Positions 1-8,693 are shown, counted from the first letter of the stretch. The stretch is 64,000 bases of DNA from Luteibacter flocculans (GCF_023612255.1 NZ_CP063231.1:1532001-1596000), one strand, 5' to 3'. Made by a program: numbers and translations. The notes: generated by a model from the letters alone, not told the origin.

Positions 1-59
1 AAAAGTGATGCCAAGTCTACGTTGGGGACGACCCGCCACCTATCCAACGAGGAACCCGC

Positions 60-788
60 ATGACCCAGCAAGAACGCATCACCCTCATCACCGGTGCCAA
101 CAAGGGCATCGGCCTGGAAGTCGCTCGGCAGCTTGGCAAGGCAGGCCATCGCGTGTTGCTCGGCGCTCGCGACGCGGGCCGCGCGCAGGCCGCGGCCGAT
201 CGGCTGCGCGGCGAAGGTGTGGACGCGCGCATCGTCGCCATCGACCTCGACGACCCGGCATCGGTTGCGGCCGCCGTCGCCGACGTCGAGCGGCACGAAG
301 GCCGCCTCGACGTCCTGGTGAACAACGCCGCCGTCGTCGACCCTGCCGACGGCCCAGCCGGCACCGCCGACCCCGCCGCTGTCCGGCGCATCTTCGACAC
401 CAACTTCTTCGGCAGCATCGCGGTCACCCAGGGCTTTCTTCCGCTGCTCCGCAAGTCGGCCGCCGGCCGCATCATCAACGTGTCCAGCGGCCTGGGCTCG
501 ATCGCCCTGAACGCCGATCCGAAGTGGGAGTACGCGGCGGTGAAACTGCTCGGCTACAACGGCTCCAAGGCGGCGTTGAACCTTTTCACCGTCCTTCTCG
601 CGGCCGAGTTGGAAGGTGAAGGCATCCGGGTGCACGCGGTCAATCCGGGCTACACCGCTACCGATCTGAACGGCAACAGCGGCCATCAGACCGTCGCGGA
701 AGGTGCGCAAGAGATCGTCCGTCTGGCACGCCTGGACGGTGGCCCCACCGGCACCTTCACGAACAAGGACGGCCCGGATCCCTGGTAA
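60..788 (+). CDS. SDR family NAD(P)-dependent oxidoreductase
   Basis: This 242-residue protein is a classical short-chain dehydrogenase/reductase. The Rossmann glycine motif TGANKGIG lies near residues 11-18, followed by an NNAA motif near residue 93. The catalytic region has serines in INVSSGLGS and the tyrosine/lysine pair in YNGSK. The family performs NAD(P)-dependent oxidation or reduction of carbonyl and alcohol groups in the cytoplasm; the substrate cannot be read from sequence. The ATG at 60 is preceded by an AGGAA ribosome site, which decides the start. It stands alone and is followed by a REP cluster, so it is probably a single-gene unit. Confidence 0.9.
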   Translation: MTQQERITLITGANKGIGLEVARQLGKAGHRVLLGARDAGRAQAAADRLRGEGVDARIVAIDLDDPASVAAAVADVERHEGRLDVLVNNAAVVDPADGPAGTADPAAVRRIFDTNFFGSIAVTQGFLPLLRKSAAGRIINVSSGLGSIALNADPKWEYAAVKLLGYNGSKAALNLFTVLLAAELEGEGIRVHAVNPGYTATDLNGNSGHQTVAEGAQEIVRLARLDGGPTGTFTNKDGPDPW

Positions 789-841
789 GCGTTCAAGTGA
801 GCCAGCGTCTCGATCTCGCGGACGCGTGGCTCTTCGTTCTT

Positions 842-1060
842 GTGGGAGCCGCCATGGCGGCGAGGGGAAGCTTGCCAGTGGGAGCCACGCGCCGGTGGGA
901 GCCAGCCTGCTGGCGATGGGAGCTTGCCTCACGCTAAACCGCTTCGTTGGCTTTTCGCCACCAGGGTGGCTCCTACCTTTGCTTCGTAGGTATCGCGCCG
1001 CTATATGGCGGCTCCCGCCTTTGCTTCGTTGGTTTCCCCCCGCTGTGGCGACTCCTGCAC
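842..1060. repeat. REP/BIME cluster A
   Basis: This gene-free stretch of about 350 bases holds at least five copies of a short palindromic repeat in both orientations. Forward units at about 842-863 and 895-920 carry the form GTGGGAGCC followed by a palindromic core. Inverted units lie at about 955-977, 991-1018 and 1037-1059. The core varies (GCCATGGC, a GCCTGCTGGC form and a CTATATGG form) but stays largely self-complementary. Similar clusters recur at five other places in the window. These look like REP elements of the type mobilised by RAYT transposases. No open frame here looks real. Confidence 0.8.
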
Positions 1061-1144
1061 ATTGTCCTCGGCGCTTCGTTGGGGGCCGGAACTTGCCCCG
1101 GCGATCCTGGTCTCTCAACCAGCGACCGCTAGGGGACAGGTACG

Positions 1145-1795
1145 GTGCCGCCAGGGAAGAACACCACGATCACTCGGTTGCCATGGCGGCGCATTGTCGG
1201 GAACGGCGTGCTTTTCGGCGTTATCGCTTCGCTGCACCTGTTCCTTTTCGTCGTCCTCATAGCGATGCGTCCGCGCTTCTTGCCTGGCGACATGCCTTGG
1301 CACCGTGGCAACGACGTCGCGCTTGAGGTGCGATGGGTCGCGGTGCCTTCCGTTGCGCGTGCCTCGTCGCCCGCCAGGTCGGTGATGCCTCGCGGCCCGA
1401 GCCGACCCACGCATCGACCATCGATAAACCGCGGGACGAGCCTGTCGTCGGCCGCCTCCACGCCTCATCCTGCGGCAGCGTCCGTACCCATGGGAGACAC
1501 GTCCGTTCCTGGCGATTTGCCTCAGGCGGCAGCGGCGAACGACTTCGGAGACCCGTCGATTCGCCGTGCGCTCAATGATGATGCGTCCGGAGCCGCTCCC
1601 GCATTGCCCGGCGGAAGCGATGCGTCTCTGTCGCGGGCGTTTCGTGTAGCACAACCGCCGAGCCTCAAAGATCGAGTGAAGTCCGTCGGCAATTACATGA
1701 ATTGCAGCATCGTCGAAATGGCTCGCAATCGCCCGGGCCAATTGAACGTGGTGCGGATAGGCGAGGCATACAGCGCGCTTGGCTGCAAGAAATAA
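1145..1795 (+). CDS. Hypothetical membrane-anchored protein
   Basis: I do not recognise a family for this 216-residue protein. It has a short basic N-terminus, one hydrophobic segment at about residues 18-40 that would act as an inner-membrane anchor, a long low-complexity Pro/Ser/Ala-rich middle, and a short conserved-looking C-terminus with two cysteines (MNCS and LGCKK). That C-terminal part could sit in the periplasm and form a disulfide. The GTG start at 1145 is chosen because GGGGACAGG lies just upstream and no ATG precedes the hydrophobic segment. Its function is unknown. Confidence 0.6.
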   Translation: MPPGKNTTITRLPWRRIVGNGVLFGVIASLHLFLFVVLIAMRPRFLPGDMPWHRGNDVALEVRWVAVPSVARASSPARSVMPRGPSRPTHRPSINRGTSLSSAASTPHPAAASVPMGDTSVPGDLPQAAAANDFGDPSIRRALNDDASGAAPALPGGSDASLSRAFRVAQPPSLKDRVKSVGNYMNCSIVEMARNRPGQLNVVRIGEAYSALGCKK

Positions 1796-1852
1796 CGAGC
1801 GGCGCAGCGTTTCAAGTGGGAATAGAATGGGCGAGCAACACCGGAGGCGGAT

Positions 1853-2086
1853 ATGGCGAAGCAGCGAAGCTACTGGTTCGGACGCAAGCGCGTTGGCTGG
1901 GGTATCGGCCCGACTAGCTGGCAAGGTTGGGCAATCATGGCCGCCTACACCGCGCTCATGATCGCTTCAACGAAAGTCGGATTTCTCGTCGCGCACCCCA
2001 TGTGGGAGGGCGTGCTGGCGGTGTCGCTTACCTTCGCCTTGTTCGCGGTGATGTTCGTCACCTACGACCGGTCCGAACGCATGTGA
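1853..2086 (+). CDS. Small two-helix membrane protein, unknown function
   Basis: This 77-residue protein has an N-terminal basic and aromatic stretch followed by two hydrophobic segments, at about residues 25-44 and 50-69, and ends with a charged tail. It is therefore probably a small inner-membrane protein with two transmembrane helices. A good GGAGG ribosome site precedes the ATG. It lies 57 bases after the previous gene on the same strand and may be co-transcribed with it. No function can be assigned. Confidence 0.65.
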   Translation: MAKQRSYWFGRKRVGWGIGPTSWQGWAIMAAYTALMIASTKVGFLVAHPMWEGVLAVSLTFALFAVMFVTYDRSERM

Positions 2087-2104
2087 CGCATTGTGTTTGA
2101 GCGC

Positions 2105-2464
2105 TCAGGCTTGCGTATGGCCCGTGTCGCGCTCGATCCACGTGAGCACGAATGCTTCCAGCGACGTGCGTGGCGGAAGTTTCAGGCCGGCAGCATGGAC
2201 GAAGGCAGCGGATGCCTGGAGAAATGCCTGCTTCGCTTGCGCAGAGTCCCGTCGCGCTGACGCCTGTCGCTGGCGCATCTGCACAACATGCGTCGACGGC
2301 TGTCCAGGCCGGGCGAACTTCGCATACCGGCGCAATTCGTCAGCAGCCGTGGTGGTGTCACGCGCCGCACGATCCATGGCGGCTCGACATTCGCGCGCAT
2401 GAGCGAGGTGAGCCGAGGCTTCGGCGCTGAGGCTGGCGGACGGGGGGAGAGGAATGCCGCTCAT
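2105..2464 (-). CDS. Hypothetical protein, alpha-helical
   Basis: This 119-residue protein has no recognised domain. It is rich in Ala, Arg and Gln and is predicted by eye to be mostly helical (for example residues 10-55 and 60-95), with no signal peptide or membrane segment. The ATG at 2464 is preceded by AGGGG, about 11 bases upstream. It lies directly downstream of the tRNA-Leu terminator on the same strand, so it either has its own promoter or depends on read-through. It converges with the small membrane protein gene ending at 2086. Confidence 0.5.
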   Translation of the reverse strand: MSGIPLPPSASLSAEASAHLAHARECRAAMDRAARDTTTAADELRRYAKFARPGQPSTHVVQMRQRQASARRDSAQAKQAFLQASAAFVHAAGLKLPPRTSLEAFVLTWIERDTGHTQA

Positions 2465-2476
2465 GAATACTTAGCC

Positions 2477-2511
2477 CCTAAAACAACGAAGCCCCGCATC
2501 GCTGCGGGGCT
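2477..2511 (-). terminator. Rho-independent terminator of tRNA-Leu
   Basis: On the minus strand GCCCCGCA and TGCGGGGC pair around a short loop at about 2491-2510, and the hairpin is followed by a T-rich run (CTTCGTTGTTTT). It lies 12 bases downstream of the tRNA 3' end. Confidence 0.75.
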
Positions 2512-2522
2512 TGGTCTATAAT

Positions 2523-2607
<85 letters not shown>

Positions 2608-2646
2608 AGGTGTCTCGAAGCAGCGTCGCCGCCCCGTGAGCCGCGT

Positions 2647-2675
2647 AGATTAGGTAGGTCCGGGAAACTTGTCAA
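2647..2675 (-). promoter_or_regulatory. Sigma-70 promoter for tRNA-Leu
   Basis: On the minus strand a perfect TTGACA -35 box (2670-2675) and a TAATCT -10 box (2647-2652) are separated by exactly 17 bases. Transcription would start near 2640, about 33 bases before the mature tRNA. Confidence 0.75.
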
Positions 2676-2729
2676 CGATTTTGCACTCCGGATGTGAAAC
2701 TATTCGCATCCCCCTTCAAAGGTTTCTAC

Positions 2730-5480
2730 GTGACGAAGAAAAAGAAAGGTTCGGGCGCCGAACACGGCCCCCGTAAACCCAAGGCCAGCCGCCCCGGCAA
2801 GGCACTGGCCAAGTACGCCGACCGCATGCCGGCCGCGGTCGATCCGCATGCCGAACGCGAGGCGCAGCGCTACGACCAGCCCATCCCCAGCCGCGAGGCC
2901 ATCCTGGCCCTGCTGGAGGAGCGCGGCGAGTTGCTCATGGCGGAAGACATTGCCCGGGCGCTCCGCCTGTTCACCGATTACGAGATCAACGCCCTGGGCA
3001 AGCGCCTCGGGGCGATGATTCGCGATGGCCAGCTGCTGCGGAACCGCCGCGGTGGCTACGCGCCCGCGCAGAAGCTCAGCCTCATTCCGGGCCGGGTGAT
3101 CGCCAACGCGGAGGGCTACGGCTTCCTGCGGCCAGACGAAGGCGGCGACGATCTTTATCTCTCGCCGTCGCAGATGCGCAGCGTGCTGCACGGGGACCGT
3201 GTGCTTGCCAGCGTGGTCGGTATCGACCGTCGCGGCCGCCGTCAGGGCGCTATCGTGGAAGTGCTGGAGCGGCGTTCGCCGCGCCTCGTGGGCCGCGTGG
3301 TCGTCGAGAACGGCGTGACCCTGGTCGAGCCGGACGACCGCCGCCTGCACCAGAACATCATGATTCCCGCCGGCCGTGACGCTGGCGCGCGTTCGGGCGA
3401 GATCGTGGTCGCCGAGATCACCGATCCGCCGACGCCGCATCGCGGCCCGCTGGGCACCATTCGCGCGGTATTGGGCGAGCGCCTGGAACCGTCGCTGGTG
3501 GTCGAGATGGCGATTGCCAGCCACGACCTTCCGCACGAGTGGCCGGTGCCGGTCGTTCGCCAGGCCGAAGAAGTGGAGCCGAAGGTCACGTCCGACGAGC
3601 GCAAGGGCAGGGTGGATATCCGCAAGCTGCCGCTGGTGACGATCGACGGCGAGGACGCGCGCGACTTCGACGACGCGGTCTACGCCGAGGCGCTGAAAGG
3701 CGGCGGTTTCCGCTTGATCGTCGCGATTGCCGACGTGTCGCACTACGTGCCCGTGGGTACGCCGCTGGACGTGGAAGCCTACGACCGCAGCACCTCCACG
3801 TATTTCCCGGGCTTCGTCGTGCCGATGCTGCCCGAGACGCTGTCGAACGGCATCTGCTCGCTCAATCCCAAGGTCGATCGCCTGTGCATGGTCTGCGACA
3901 TGGAGATCGACGAGGAAGGCGAGGTCCAGCGCGCCAAGTTCTACGACGCGGTGATGTACTCGCATGCACGACTCACCTACAACAAGGTCTGGCAGGCGGT
4001 GGGTGAGCGCAACGCGGACGTGCGCCACGAAATCGCCGACGTGCTGCCGCAGGTGGAAACGCTGCATCGGCTGTACAAGGTGATGGCGAAGGCGCGCAAG
4101 CGTCGCGGCGCCATCGATTTCGAAACGCCCGAGGTGAAGTTCCGCCTCGCACCGTCGGGCGACGTGGTGTCCATGGGCGCCTCGGATCGCAACGACGCAC
4201 ACAAGCTGATCGAGGAATGCATGATCGCCGCGAACGTGCAGGCGGCCAAGTTCCTTTCCAAGCGCAAGGTTCCTGCGCTGTATCGCGTGCATGCGCCGCC
4301 GCCGGCCGAGAAGTACGAGGACCTCCTGCAGTTCCTGCGCGAGTTCAAGCTCAAGATGCCGCCGGCCGACGAAGTCACCCCAGCCGACTTCTCCGCGCTT
4401 TTGAAGAAAGTGCACGATCGTCCGGAAGCAGAACTGATCCAGTCGGTGTTGCTGCGCGCACAGAGCATGGCCGTGTATCACCCCGAGAATCAGGGGCACT
4501 TCGGCCTGGCGTTGGATGCGTACGCGCACTTCACGTCGCCCATTCGCCGTTACCCGGATCTGCTCGTTCACCGCGCCATTCGCTACGCCATTACCAAGGG
4601 CAAGCCTGCCGACTACACCTACAGCGAAAGCCAGATGGCTTCGATGGCCGTGCATTGCTCGCAGCGCGAACGTCGTGCCGAGGAAGCCGAGCGCGATGTC
4701 GACGAGCGCTTCAAGTGCGCGTGGATGGAGAAGCACGTCGGCGAAGAATTCGCCGGCACCATCACGGGCGTGACCTCGTTCGGCCTGTTCGTCGAACTGG
4801 CGGCGTCGCGTGTGTCGGGTCTCGTGCACGTGTCGCAGTTGCCCAACGATTACTACAAGTTCGATCCCACGCGTCACCTGCTCTCGGGCGAGCGCACTGG
4901 CGAAAGCTATCGCCTGGGCGACTACGTGAGCGTGCAGGTACTGCGCGCCAGCCTGGAAGATCGCAAGATCGACTTCCGTCTCGTGGCCCGTCTTGCCGCC
5001 TTGCCGAAGCCGCCTCCGCCGGTATCCACCTTGCCCCCGCGCGCGCCGCGTTCGGGTATGGCGGAAGCGGGCATGGCGATCGGTCGTGCGGCGAAGAAGG
5101 CCGTGGGTCGCATTTTCGGAAGTCGCACGAAGAAGGTGGCCGAGCCGGTCGAGGCACCGGTGCGGGTTACGCGTCCGGTTGCCGAGTCCGAGACCGCTGC
5201 TCCGTCGCAGCGGCGCGGTTCCGGCCGGCACGGTGGCCAGGCGGGCGGCTACGAGCAGCCGCGCGGCAAGGGCGGCGGAAAGGCTGCGGCCGAACCGTCG
5301 AGGCGCGGACGCGCCTCGAACGAAGATGCGCCGTCGCGAGGCCGTGGCCCCGCGAAGACCGCCCCGCGAAAGAACACCGTGACCGAGACGCCGGCCAAGA
5401 CGGCACCGGCCAAACGCACCGCCACCAAGTCGGCGACGAAGGGTGCGCCGCGTAAACCCAGGAGCAAGCCGCAGGCATGA
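2730..5480 (+). CDS. rnr: Ribonuclease R
   Basis: RNase R is a processive 3'-5' exoribonuclease that degrades structured RNA and takes part in rRNA quality control and trans-translation. Visible in order are an N-terminal winged-helix-like region after the PIPSREAIL motif, cold-shock domains, the RNB catalytic domain with GEDARDFDDAVY (metal-binding aspartates, about residues 305-320), a C-terminal S1 domain (GTITGVTSFGLFVEL), and a long Lys/Arg/Pro-rich tail of about 170 residues typical of xanthomonad-type homologues. I place the start at the GTG at 2730, preceded by AAAGG. An in-frame GTG at 2694 would add 12 residues but has a weak ribosome site. Its stop overlaps the rlmB start. Confidence 0.93.
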   Translation: MTKKKKGSGAEHGPRKPKASRPGKALAKYADRMPAAVDPHAEREAQRYDQPIPSREAILALLEERGELLMAEDIARALRLFTDYEINALGKRLGAMIRDGQLLRNRRGGYAPAQKLSLIPGRVIANAEGYGFLRPDEGGDDLYLSPSQMRSVLHGDRVLASVVGIDRRGRRQGAIVEVLERRSPRLVGRVVVENGVTLVEPDDRRLHQNIMIPAGRDAGARSGEIVVAEITDPPTPHRGPLGTIRAVLGERLEPSLVVEMAIASHDLPHEWPVPVVRQAEEVEPKVTSDERKGRVDIRKLPLVTIDGEDARDFDDAVYAEALKGGGFRLIVAIADVSHYVPVGTPLDVEAYDRSTSTYFPGFVVPMLPETLSNGICSLNPKVDRLCMVCDMEIDEEGEVQRAKFYDAVMYSHARLTYNKVWQAVGERNADVRHEIADVLPQVETLHRLYKVMAKARKRRGAIDFETPEVKFRLAPSGDVVSMGASDRNDAHKLIEECMIAANVQAAKFLSKRKVPALYRVHAPPPAEKYEDLLQFLREFKLKMPPADEVTPADFSALLKKVHDRPEAELIQSVLLRAQSMAVYHPENQGHFGLALDAYAHFTSPIRRYPDLLVHRAIRYAITKGKPADYTYSESQMASMAVHCSQRERRAEEAERDVDERFKCAWMEKHVGEEFAGTITGVTSFGLFVELAASRVSGLVHVSQLPNDYYKFDPTRHLLSGERTGESYRLGDYVSVQVLRASLEDRKIDFRLVARLAALPKPPPPVSTLPPRAPRSGMAEAGMAIGRAAKKAVGRIFGSRTKKVAEPVEAPVRVTRPVAESETAAPSQRRGSGRHGGQAGGYEQPRGKGGGKAAAEPSRRGRASNEDAPSRGRGPAKTAPRKNTVTETPAKTAPAKRTATKSATKGAPRKPRSKPQA

Positions 5481-6223
5481 GCGAGACGTGGATTGTCGGC
5501 ATCAATCCGGTCGAGGGTGCACTCGCCAACGATCCGGATCGTGTCCGTGAAGTATTGATAGAGCAGAACTCCAAGAACGCGCGCGTGAACGAGATCGCCG
5601 CGCAGGCCCGCAAGCTGGGCTTGCCGGTGAAACCGGTGGGCAAGGAGCAACTGGAGAAGCTCGGTGGCGAAGCACGCCACCAAGGCGTGATCGCACGCTA
5701 TGAAACACCGCCGCTGCGCAGTGAGAACGATCTTCCCGCGCTGCTCGATGCGGCGGGCAGTGACGCACTCGTGTTGGTGCTCGATGGTGTGACCGATCCG
5801 CACAACCTCGGTGCCTGCCTGCGCAGCGCTGCGGCAGCTAAGGTCACGGCGGTCGTCGTGCCGAAGGATCGCGCCGTGGGCATCACGCCTACCGTACGTC
5901 GTGCCTCGGCGGGCGGCGCCGATCTCGTTCCGGTGATTGCGGCGACGAATCTCGCTCGTGCGCTGCGTCTGCTCAAGGACGCTGGCGTGTGGATCACCGG
6001 ATTGGATGGCGATACCCAGCAGTCCATCTACGACATCGACCTCAAGGGGCCCATCGCGTTGGTGATGGGCAGCGAGGGCGATGGCATGCGCCGCTTGACC
6101 CGCGACACATGCGATTTCGTGGCGAAGATCCCGATGCCCGGCAACATGGAAAGCCTCAACGTGTCCGTGGCGACTGGTGTCGTTCTGTTCGAGGCGTTGC
6201 GTCAGCGAGGAGGAGCACGATGA
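5477..6223 (+). CDS. rlmB: 23S rRNA (guanosine-2251-2'-O)-methyltransferase RlmB
   Basis: RlmB is a SpoU/TrmH-class enzyme that methylates the ribose of G2251 in the peptidyl-transferase P loop of 23S rRNA, using S-adenosylmethionine. The 248-residue length fits the family. The N-terminal substrate-binding domain (GINPVEGAL onward) is followed by the knotted catalytic domain, with LDGVTDPHNLGACLRSA, LVMGSEGDGM and MESLNVSVA as SAM-binding motifs. The ATG overlaps the rnr stop as ATGA, and the rnr-rlmB pairing is conserved in many gammaproteobacteria, so the two are translationally coupled. Confidence 0.95.
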   Translation: MSETWIVGINPVEGALANDPDRVREVLIEQNSKNARVNEIAAQARKLGLPVKPVGKEQLEKLGGEARHQGVIARYETPPLRSENDLPALLDAAGSDALVLVLDGVTDPHNLGACLRSAAAAKVTAVVVPKDRAVGITPTVRRASAGGADLVPVIAATNLARALRLLKDAGVWITGLDGDTQQSIYDIDLKGPIALVMGSEGDGMRRLTRDTCDFVAKIPMPGNMESLNVSVATGVVLFEALRQRGGAR

Positions 6224-6492
6224 ACCTGTTCTGGCACGACTGGGCCGGTCTGATCGGCGTAACCCTGGTCTTGATCGCGTTCTTCCTTTTGCAGGCGCAT
6301 AAGCTTTCAGGGCAGGGGTATCCCTATCAGGTGATGAACCTGCTGGGCGCGTTTGGCATTCTTCTGTCGCTGATCTTCGGCACGTTCAACCTGTCGGCAT
6401 TCCTGCAGGAAATGGCTTGGTTTCTCATCAGCGTGTACGGCATCGTCCGTGGCGTACGGTTGCGCCGCGCGGCGACCGTCATCCCGCCCTGA
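6220..6492 (+). CDS. Small membrane protein (CBU_0592-like)
   Basis: This 90-residue protein is almost entirely hydrophobic, with three likely transmembrane segments at about residues 9-25, 38-58 and 62-80 and a short Arg-rich cytoplasmic tail. The pattern of a short tryptophan-containing N-terminus and LGAFGILLSL matches the small CBU_0592-type membrane proteins as I remember them; no biochemical role is known to me. The ATG at 6220 overlaps the rlmB stop as ATGA and is preceded by a strong GAGGAGGA ribosome site, so it belongs to the rnr-rlmB operon. Confidence 0.75.
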   Translation: MNLFWHDWAGLIGVTLVLIAFFLLQAHKLSGQGYPYQVMNLLGAFGILLSLIFGTFNLSAFLQEMAWFLISVYGIVRGVRLRRAATVIPP

Positions 6493-6529
6493 ACGGCGCG
6501 CCACCGATACGCCATCGATAAACTGACAC

Positions 6530-6554
6530 GCGGGCCGGCGCCATGCCGGCCCGC
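6530..6554 (+). other. GC-rich hairpin before the riboswitch
   Basis: The 9-base arms GCGGGCCGG and CCGGCCCGC flank a 7-base loop. It sits between the end of the rlmB operon and the guanidine-II element. It has no T-run, so it is either a weak terminator of the upstream operon or the 5' end of the riboswitch leader. Confidence 0.45.
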
Positions 6555-6555
6555 T

Positions 6556-6603
6556 CGGAAGGACGACCTTCCGTATGCCTTCTCTCCGCGGGGACGACCC
6601 CGC
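6556..6603 (+). promoter_or_regulatory. Guanidine-II riboswitch (mini-ykkC)
   Basis: Two hairpins both carry the ACGA loop that defines mini-ykkC RNAs. Hairpin 1 (6556-6573) is a perfect 7-base-pair stem, CGGAAGG-ACGA-CCTTCCG. Hairpin 2 (6588-6603) is a perfect 6-base-pair stem, GCGGGG-ACGA-CCCCGC. Both have the conserved GGACGACC core. The linker is 14 bases, and the GGAG ribosome site of the next gene (6610-6613) starts seven bases after hairpin 2. In known examples guanidinium docks the two loops together and exposes the ribosome site, turning on the exporter gene; that mechanism is taken from the family. Confidence 0.93.
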
Positions 6604-6620
6604 CCTGGCGGAGCCATGTC

Positions 6621-6935
6621 ATGTACTGGATGATTCTTTTTCTAGCCGGTCTTTTCGAGATCGGCTGGGCCGTCGGCCTGAAATACACCGAGGGATTCAC
6701 CCGCTGGTGGCCGAGCGTACTCACGGTGCTGGCTATGATCGTCAGCATCGTTCTGCTGGCTGTTGCCACCAAGAAGCTGCCGCTGGGCACTGCTTATGCG
6801 GTGTGGACCGGCATCGGTGCGGTGGGCGCGGTGACGCTCGGTATCGTGCTGTTCGGCGAATCGGCCCAGCCGTTGCGGCTGCTTTGCGTCGGGTTGATCG
6901 TGGCGGGCATCGTGGGCCTGAAGCTCACCGCCTGA
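6621..6935 (+). CDS. gdx: Guanidinium exporter (SMR family, SugE/Gdx type)
   Basis: This 104-residue protein has the four transmembrane helices of the small multidrug resistance family. Its N-terminus includes the conserved membrane glutamate in [15 protein letters not shown], followed by [14 protein letters not shown] and [11 protein letters not shown], very close to E. coli SugE. The Gdx subtype exports guanidinium in exchange for protons as a dual-topology dimer. The preceding guanidine-II riboswitch supports guanidinium rather than quaternary ammonium as the natural substrate. The start at 6621 is chosen because GGAG lies seven bases upstream and because the riboswitch must lie outside the coding region. 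Confidence 0.95.
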   Translation: MYWMILFLAGLFEIGWAVGLKYTEGFTRWWPSVLTVLAMIVSIVLLAVATKKLPLGTAYAVWTGIGAVGAVTLGIVLFGESAQPLRLLCVGLIVAGIVGLKLTA

Positions 6936-6996
6936 TTCAGCGGCGTCGAGCGAGTGGTGCGGCGAGCGCACGGTTGCGGGCATGTCGCCCACTTGC

Positions 6997-7070
6997 CTCG
7001 CCGCCATGGAGGCTCCTACAACGTTAGCGCGTGAGCCGCCATTTCATTGTGGGAGCCGCCATGGCGACGA
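6997..7070. repeat. REP/BIME cluster B
   Basis: An inverted REP unit (about 6997-7020, with GCCGCCATGG) and a forward unit (7049-7070, GGAGCCGCCATGGCG) sit tail to tail between the convergent genes gdx and phoU. They could form a hairpin that ends both transcripts; no other terminator is visible here. Confidence 0.75.
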
Positions 7071-7123
7071 GGCAATCTCGCGCAGGCAGTGATCCTCCGC
7101 CGCTGGAACGGTTCTACGACGGA

Positions 7124-7837
7124 CTACTTGCCGAAATCCGGGTTTGCAGTGGTGTCGCGCTTGGCGCGCGGCGCCACCAGCGGCTCACCGTGCACGACGA
7201 ACCACACGTTCTCCGCGATGTTCGTGGCGTGGTCGCCGATGCGCTCGATGTTCTTCGCCATGAACAGCAGGTGCGTGCACGGCGTGATATTGCGCGGATC
7301 TTCCATCATGTAGGTGAGGAGAGCGCGGAATACAACCGTATAGGCCTCGTCGAGGTCCGCATCGGACTTCCATACTTCGTACGCTGCCTCGGCATCCTGG
7401 TCGTTATAGGCCTTGAGCACGTTGCGAAGCTGGTCCGCCGCGAGTTCGGCGAGGTTGGCGAGACCACCGGCGGCGGTGATCGGCGCCACGCGGCTGAGCG
7501 GGATGGACCGCTTGGCGACGTTGGCGGCGTAGTCGCCGATGCGTTCGATGTCGGCGGCGATGCGCAACGCGGCGAACACGTTGCGCAGGTCGCCCGCGAT
7601 CGGAGCGCGCAGGGCCAGCAGACGAACCACGTCCTGGCTGATTTCCTGCTCCAGGGCGTCGATGGCGTCGTCGTTGTCGACCACGCGCTGGGCGGCGCGT
7701 TCGTCGCGGCGCTCCACGACGTCGATGGCGGCTTCGAGCTGCGCGACGGCGAGTTCGCCCATCCGGACGATCTCGCCGGTGAGGCGCTTCAGTTCGTCGT
7801 CGTAGCTCTTGATGATGTGCTGGTGCGTGTTGTTCAT
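7124..7837 (-). CDS. phoU: Phosphate signalling protein PhoU
   Basis: PhoU links the Pst phosphate transporter to the PhoR sensor kinase and represses the Pho regulon when phosphate is plentiful. The 237-residue protein has the two repeated three-helix PhoU domains, with metal-binding motifs of the ExxxD type in ADIERIGDYAANVAK and MAKNIERIGDHATNIAE. It is the last gene of pstSCAB-phoU, 22 bases after pstB. A GAGG ribosome site precedes its ATG. Confidence 0.96.
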   Translation of the reverse strand: MNNTHQHIIKSYDDELKRLTGEIVRMGELAVAQLEAAIDVVERRDERAAQRVVDNDDAIDALEQEISQDVVRLLALRAPIAGDLRNVFAALRIAADIERIGDYAANVAKRSIPLSRVAPITAAGGLANLAELAADQLRNVLKAYNDQDAEAAYEVWKSDADLDEAYTVVFRALLTYMMEDPRNITPCTHLLFMAKNIERIGDHATNIAENVWFVVHGEPLVAPRAKRDTTANPDFGK

Positions 7838-7859
7838 CGCTTGCCTCGGAATCGGGGGC

Positions 7860-8693
7860 TTAGCCGAAACGGCCGGTGATGTAGTCTTCCGTCTGCTTCT
7901 TGTCCGGCTTGGTGAAGATCTTTTCGGTCCGGTCGAACTCGATCAGCTCGCCCATGTACATGAAGGCGGTCATGTCCGAGCAGCGTGCGGCCTGCTGCAT
8001 GTTGTGGGTCACGATCACGATCGTGAAGTCCCGCTTCAGTTCTTCCACCAGTTGCTCGATGCGGCTGGTGGCGATGGGATCGAGCGCGGAGGTCGGTTCG
8101 TCGAGCAGCAGGACCTCAGGCCGCAGCGCAATGCCGCGGGCGATGCACAAGCGCTGCTGCTGGCCGCCGGACAGGCCTAGCGCGCTTTGCTTCAGCTTGT
8201 CCTTCACCTCGTCCCACAGGGCCGCGCTGCGCAGCGCTTGCTCGACGCGACTTTCCATGTCGGCGCGCGAGAGCTTCTCGTGATGGCGGATGCCGTAGGC
8301 CACGTTCTCGAAGATCGTCATCGGGAAGGGCACGGGCTTCTGGAACACCATGCCGACCTTGCTGCGCAGACGGTTCAGCGAGTACTTCGGATCGAGGATG
8401 TTCTCGCCGTCGAGCATGATCTCGCCGCTGGCGCGCAGGCCCGGGTAGATCGCATAGATGCGGTTGAAGATGCGCAGCAGGGTGGACTTGCCGCAACCGG
8501 ACGGACCGATGATCGCCGTGACCTGCTTCTCCGGAACGTCGAGCGAAATGTGCTTCAACGCATGGAAGTCGCCGTAGTGGAAGTTGACGTCGCGCGCGGT
8601 CATCTTCGCCGGCACCTGGCCAAGGTCCACGCCCGAGGCGTGGGGCGACGTGCCGAAGCCCGGCTTGGCGGCCACTTCGTTCATGTTAGTCAT
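7860..8693 (-). CDS. pstB: Phosphate ABC transporter ATP-binding protein PstB
   Basis: PstB is the ATPase subunit that powers high-affinity phosphate import. The 277-residue protein shows Walker [10 protein letters not shown], the signature LSGGQQQRL, Walker [12 protein letters not shown] and the switch histidine in [13 protein letters not shown]. It has an N-terminal extension of about 30 residues before the ABC domain compared with E. coli. Its start overlaps the pstA stop by eight bases, indicating coupled translation. Confidence 0.97.
   Translation of the reverse strand: MTNMNEVAAKPGFGTSPHASGVDLGQVPAKMTARDVNFHYGDFHALKHISLDVPEKQVTAIIGPSGCGKSTLLRIFNRIYAIYPGLRASGEIMLDGENILDPKYSLNRLRSKVGMVFQKPVPFPMTIFENVAYGIRHHEKLSRADMESRVEQALRSAALWDEVKDKLKQSALGLSGGQQQRLCIARGIALRPEVLLLDEPTSALDPIATSRIEQLVEELKRDFTIVIVTHNMQQAARCSDMTAFMYMGELIEFDRTEKIFTKPDKKQTEDYITGRFG

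Noticed and set aside
2700-5231. Long open frame antisense to rnr
   Set aside because: It mirrors the rnr reading frame, is His/Arg-rich and unlike any family; such antisense frames are common in high-GC genes.
6530-6554. Third hairpin as part of the guanidine-II riboswitch
   Set aside because: It lacks the ACGR loop and the known class uses two hairpins, so I list it separately.
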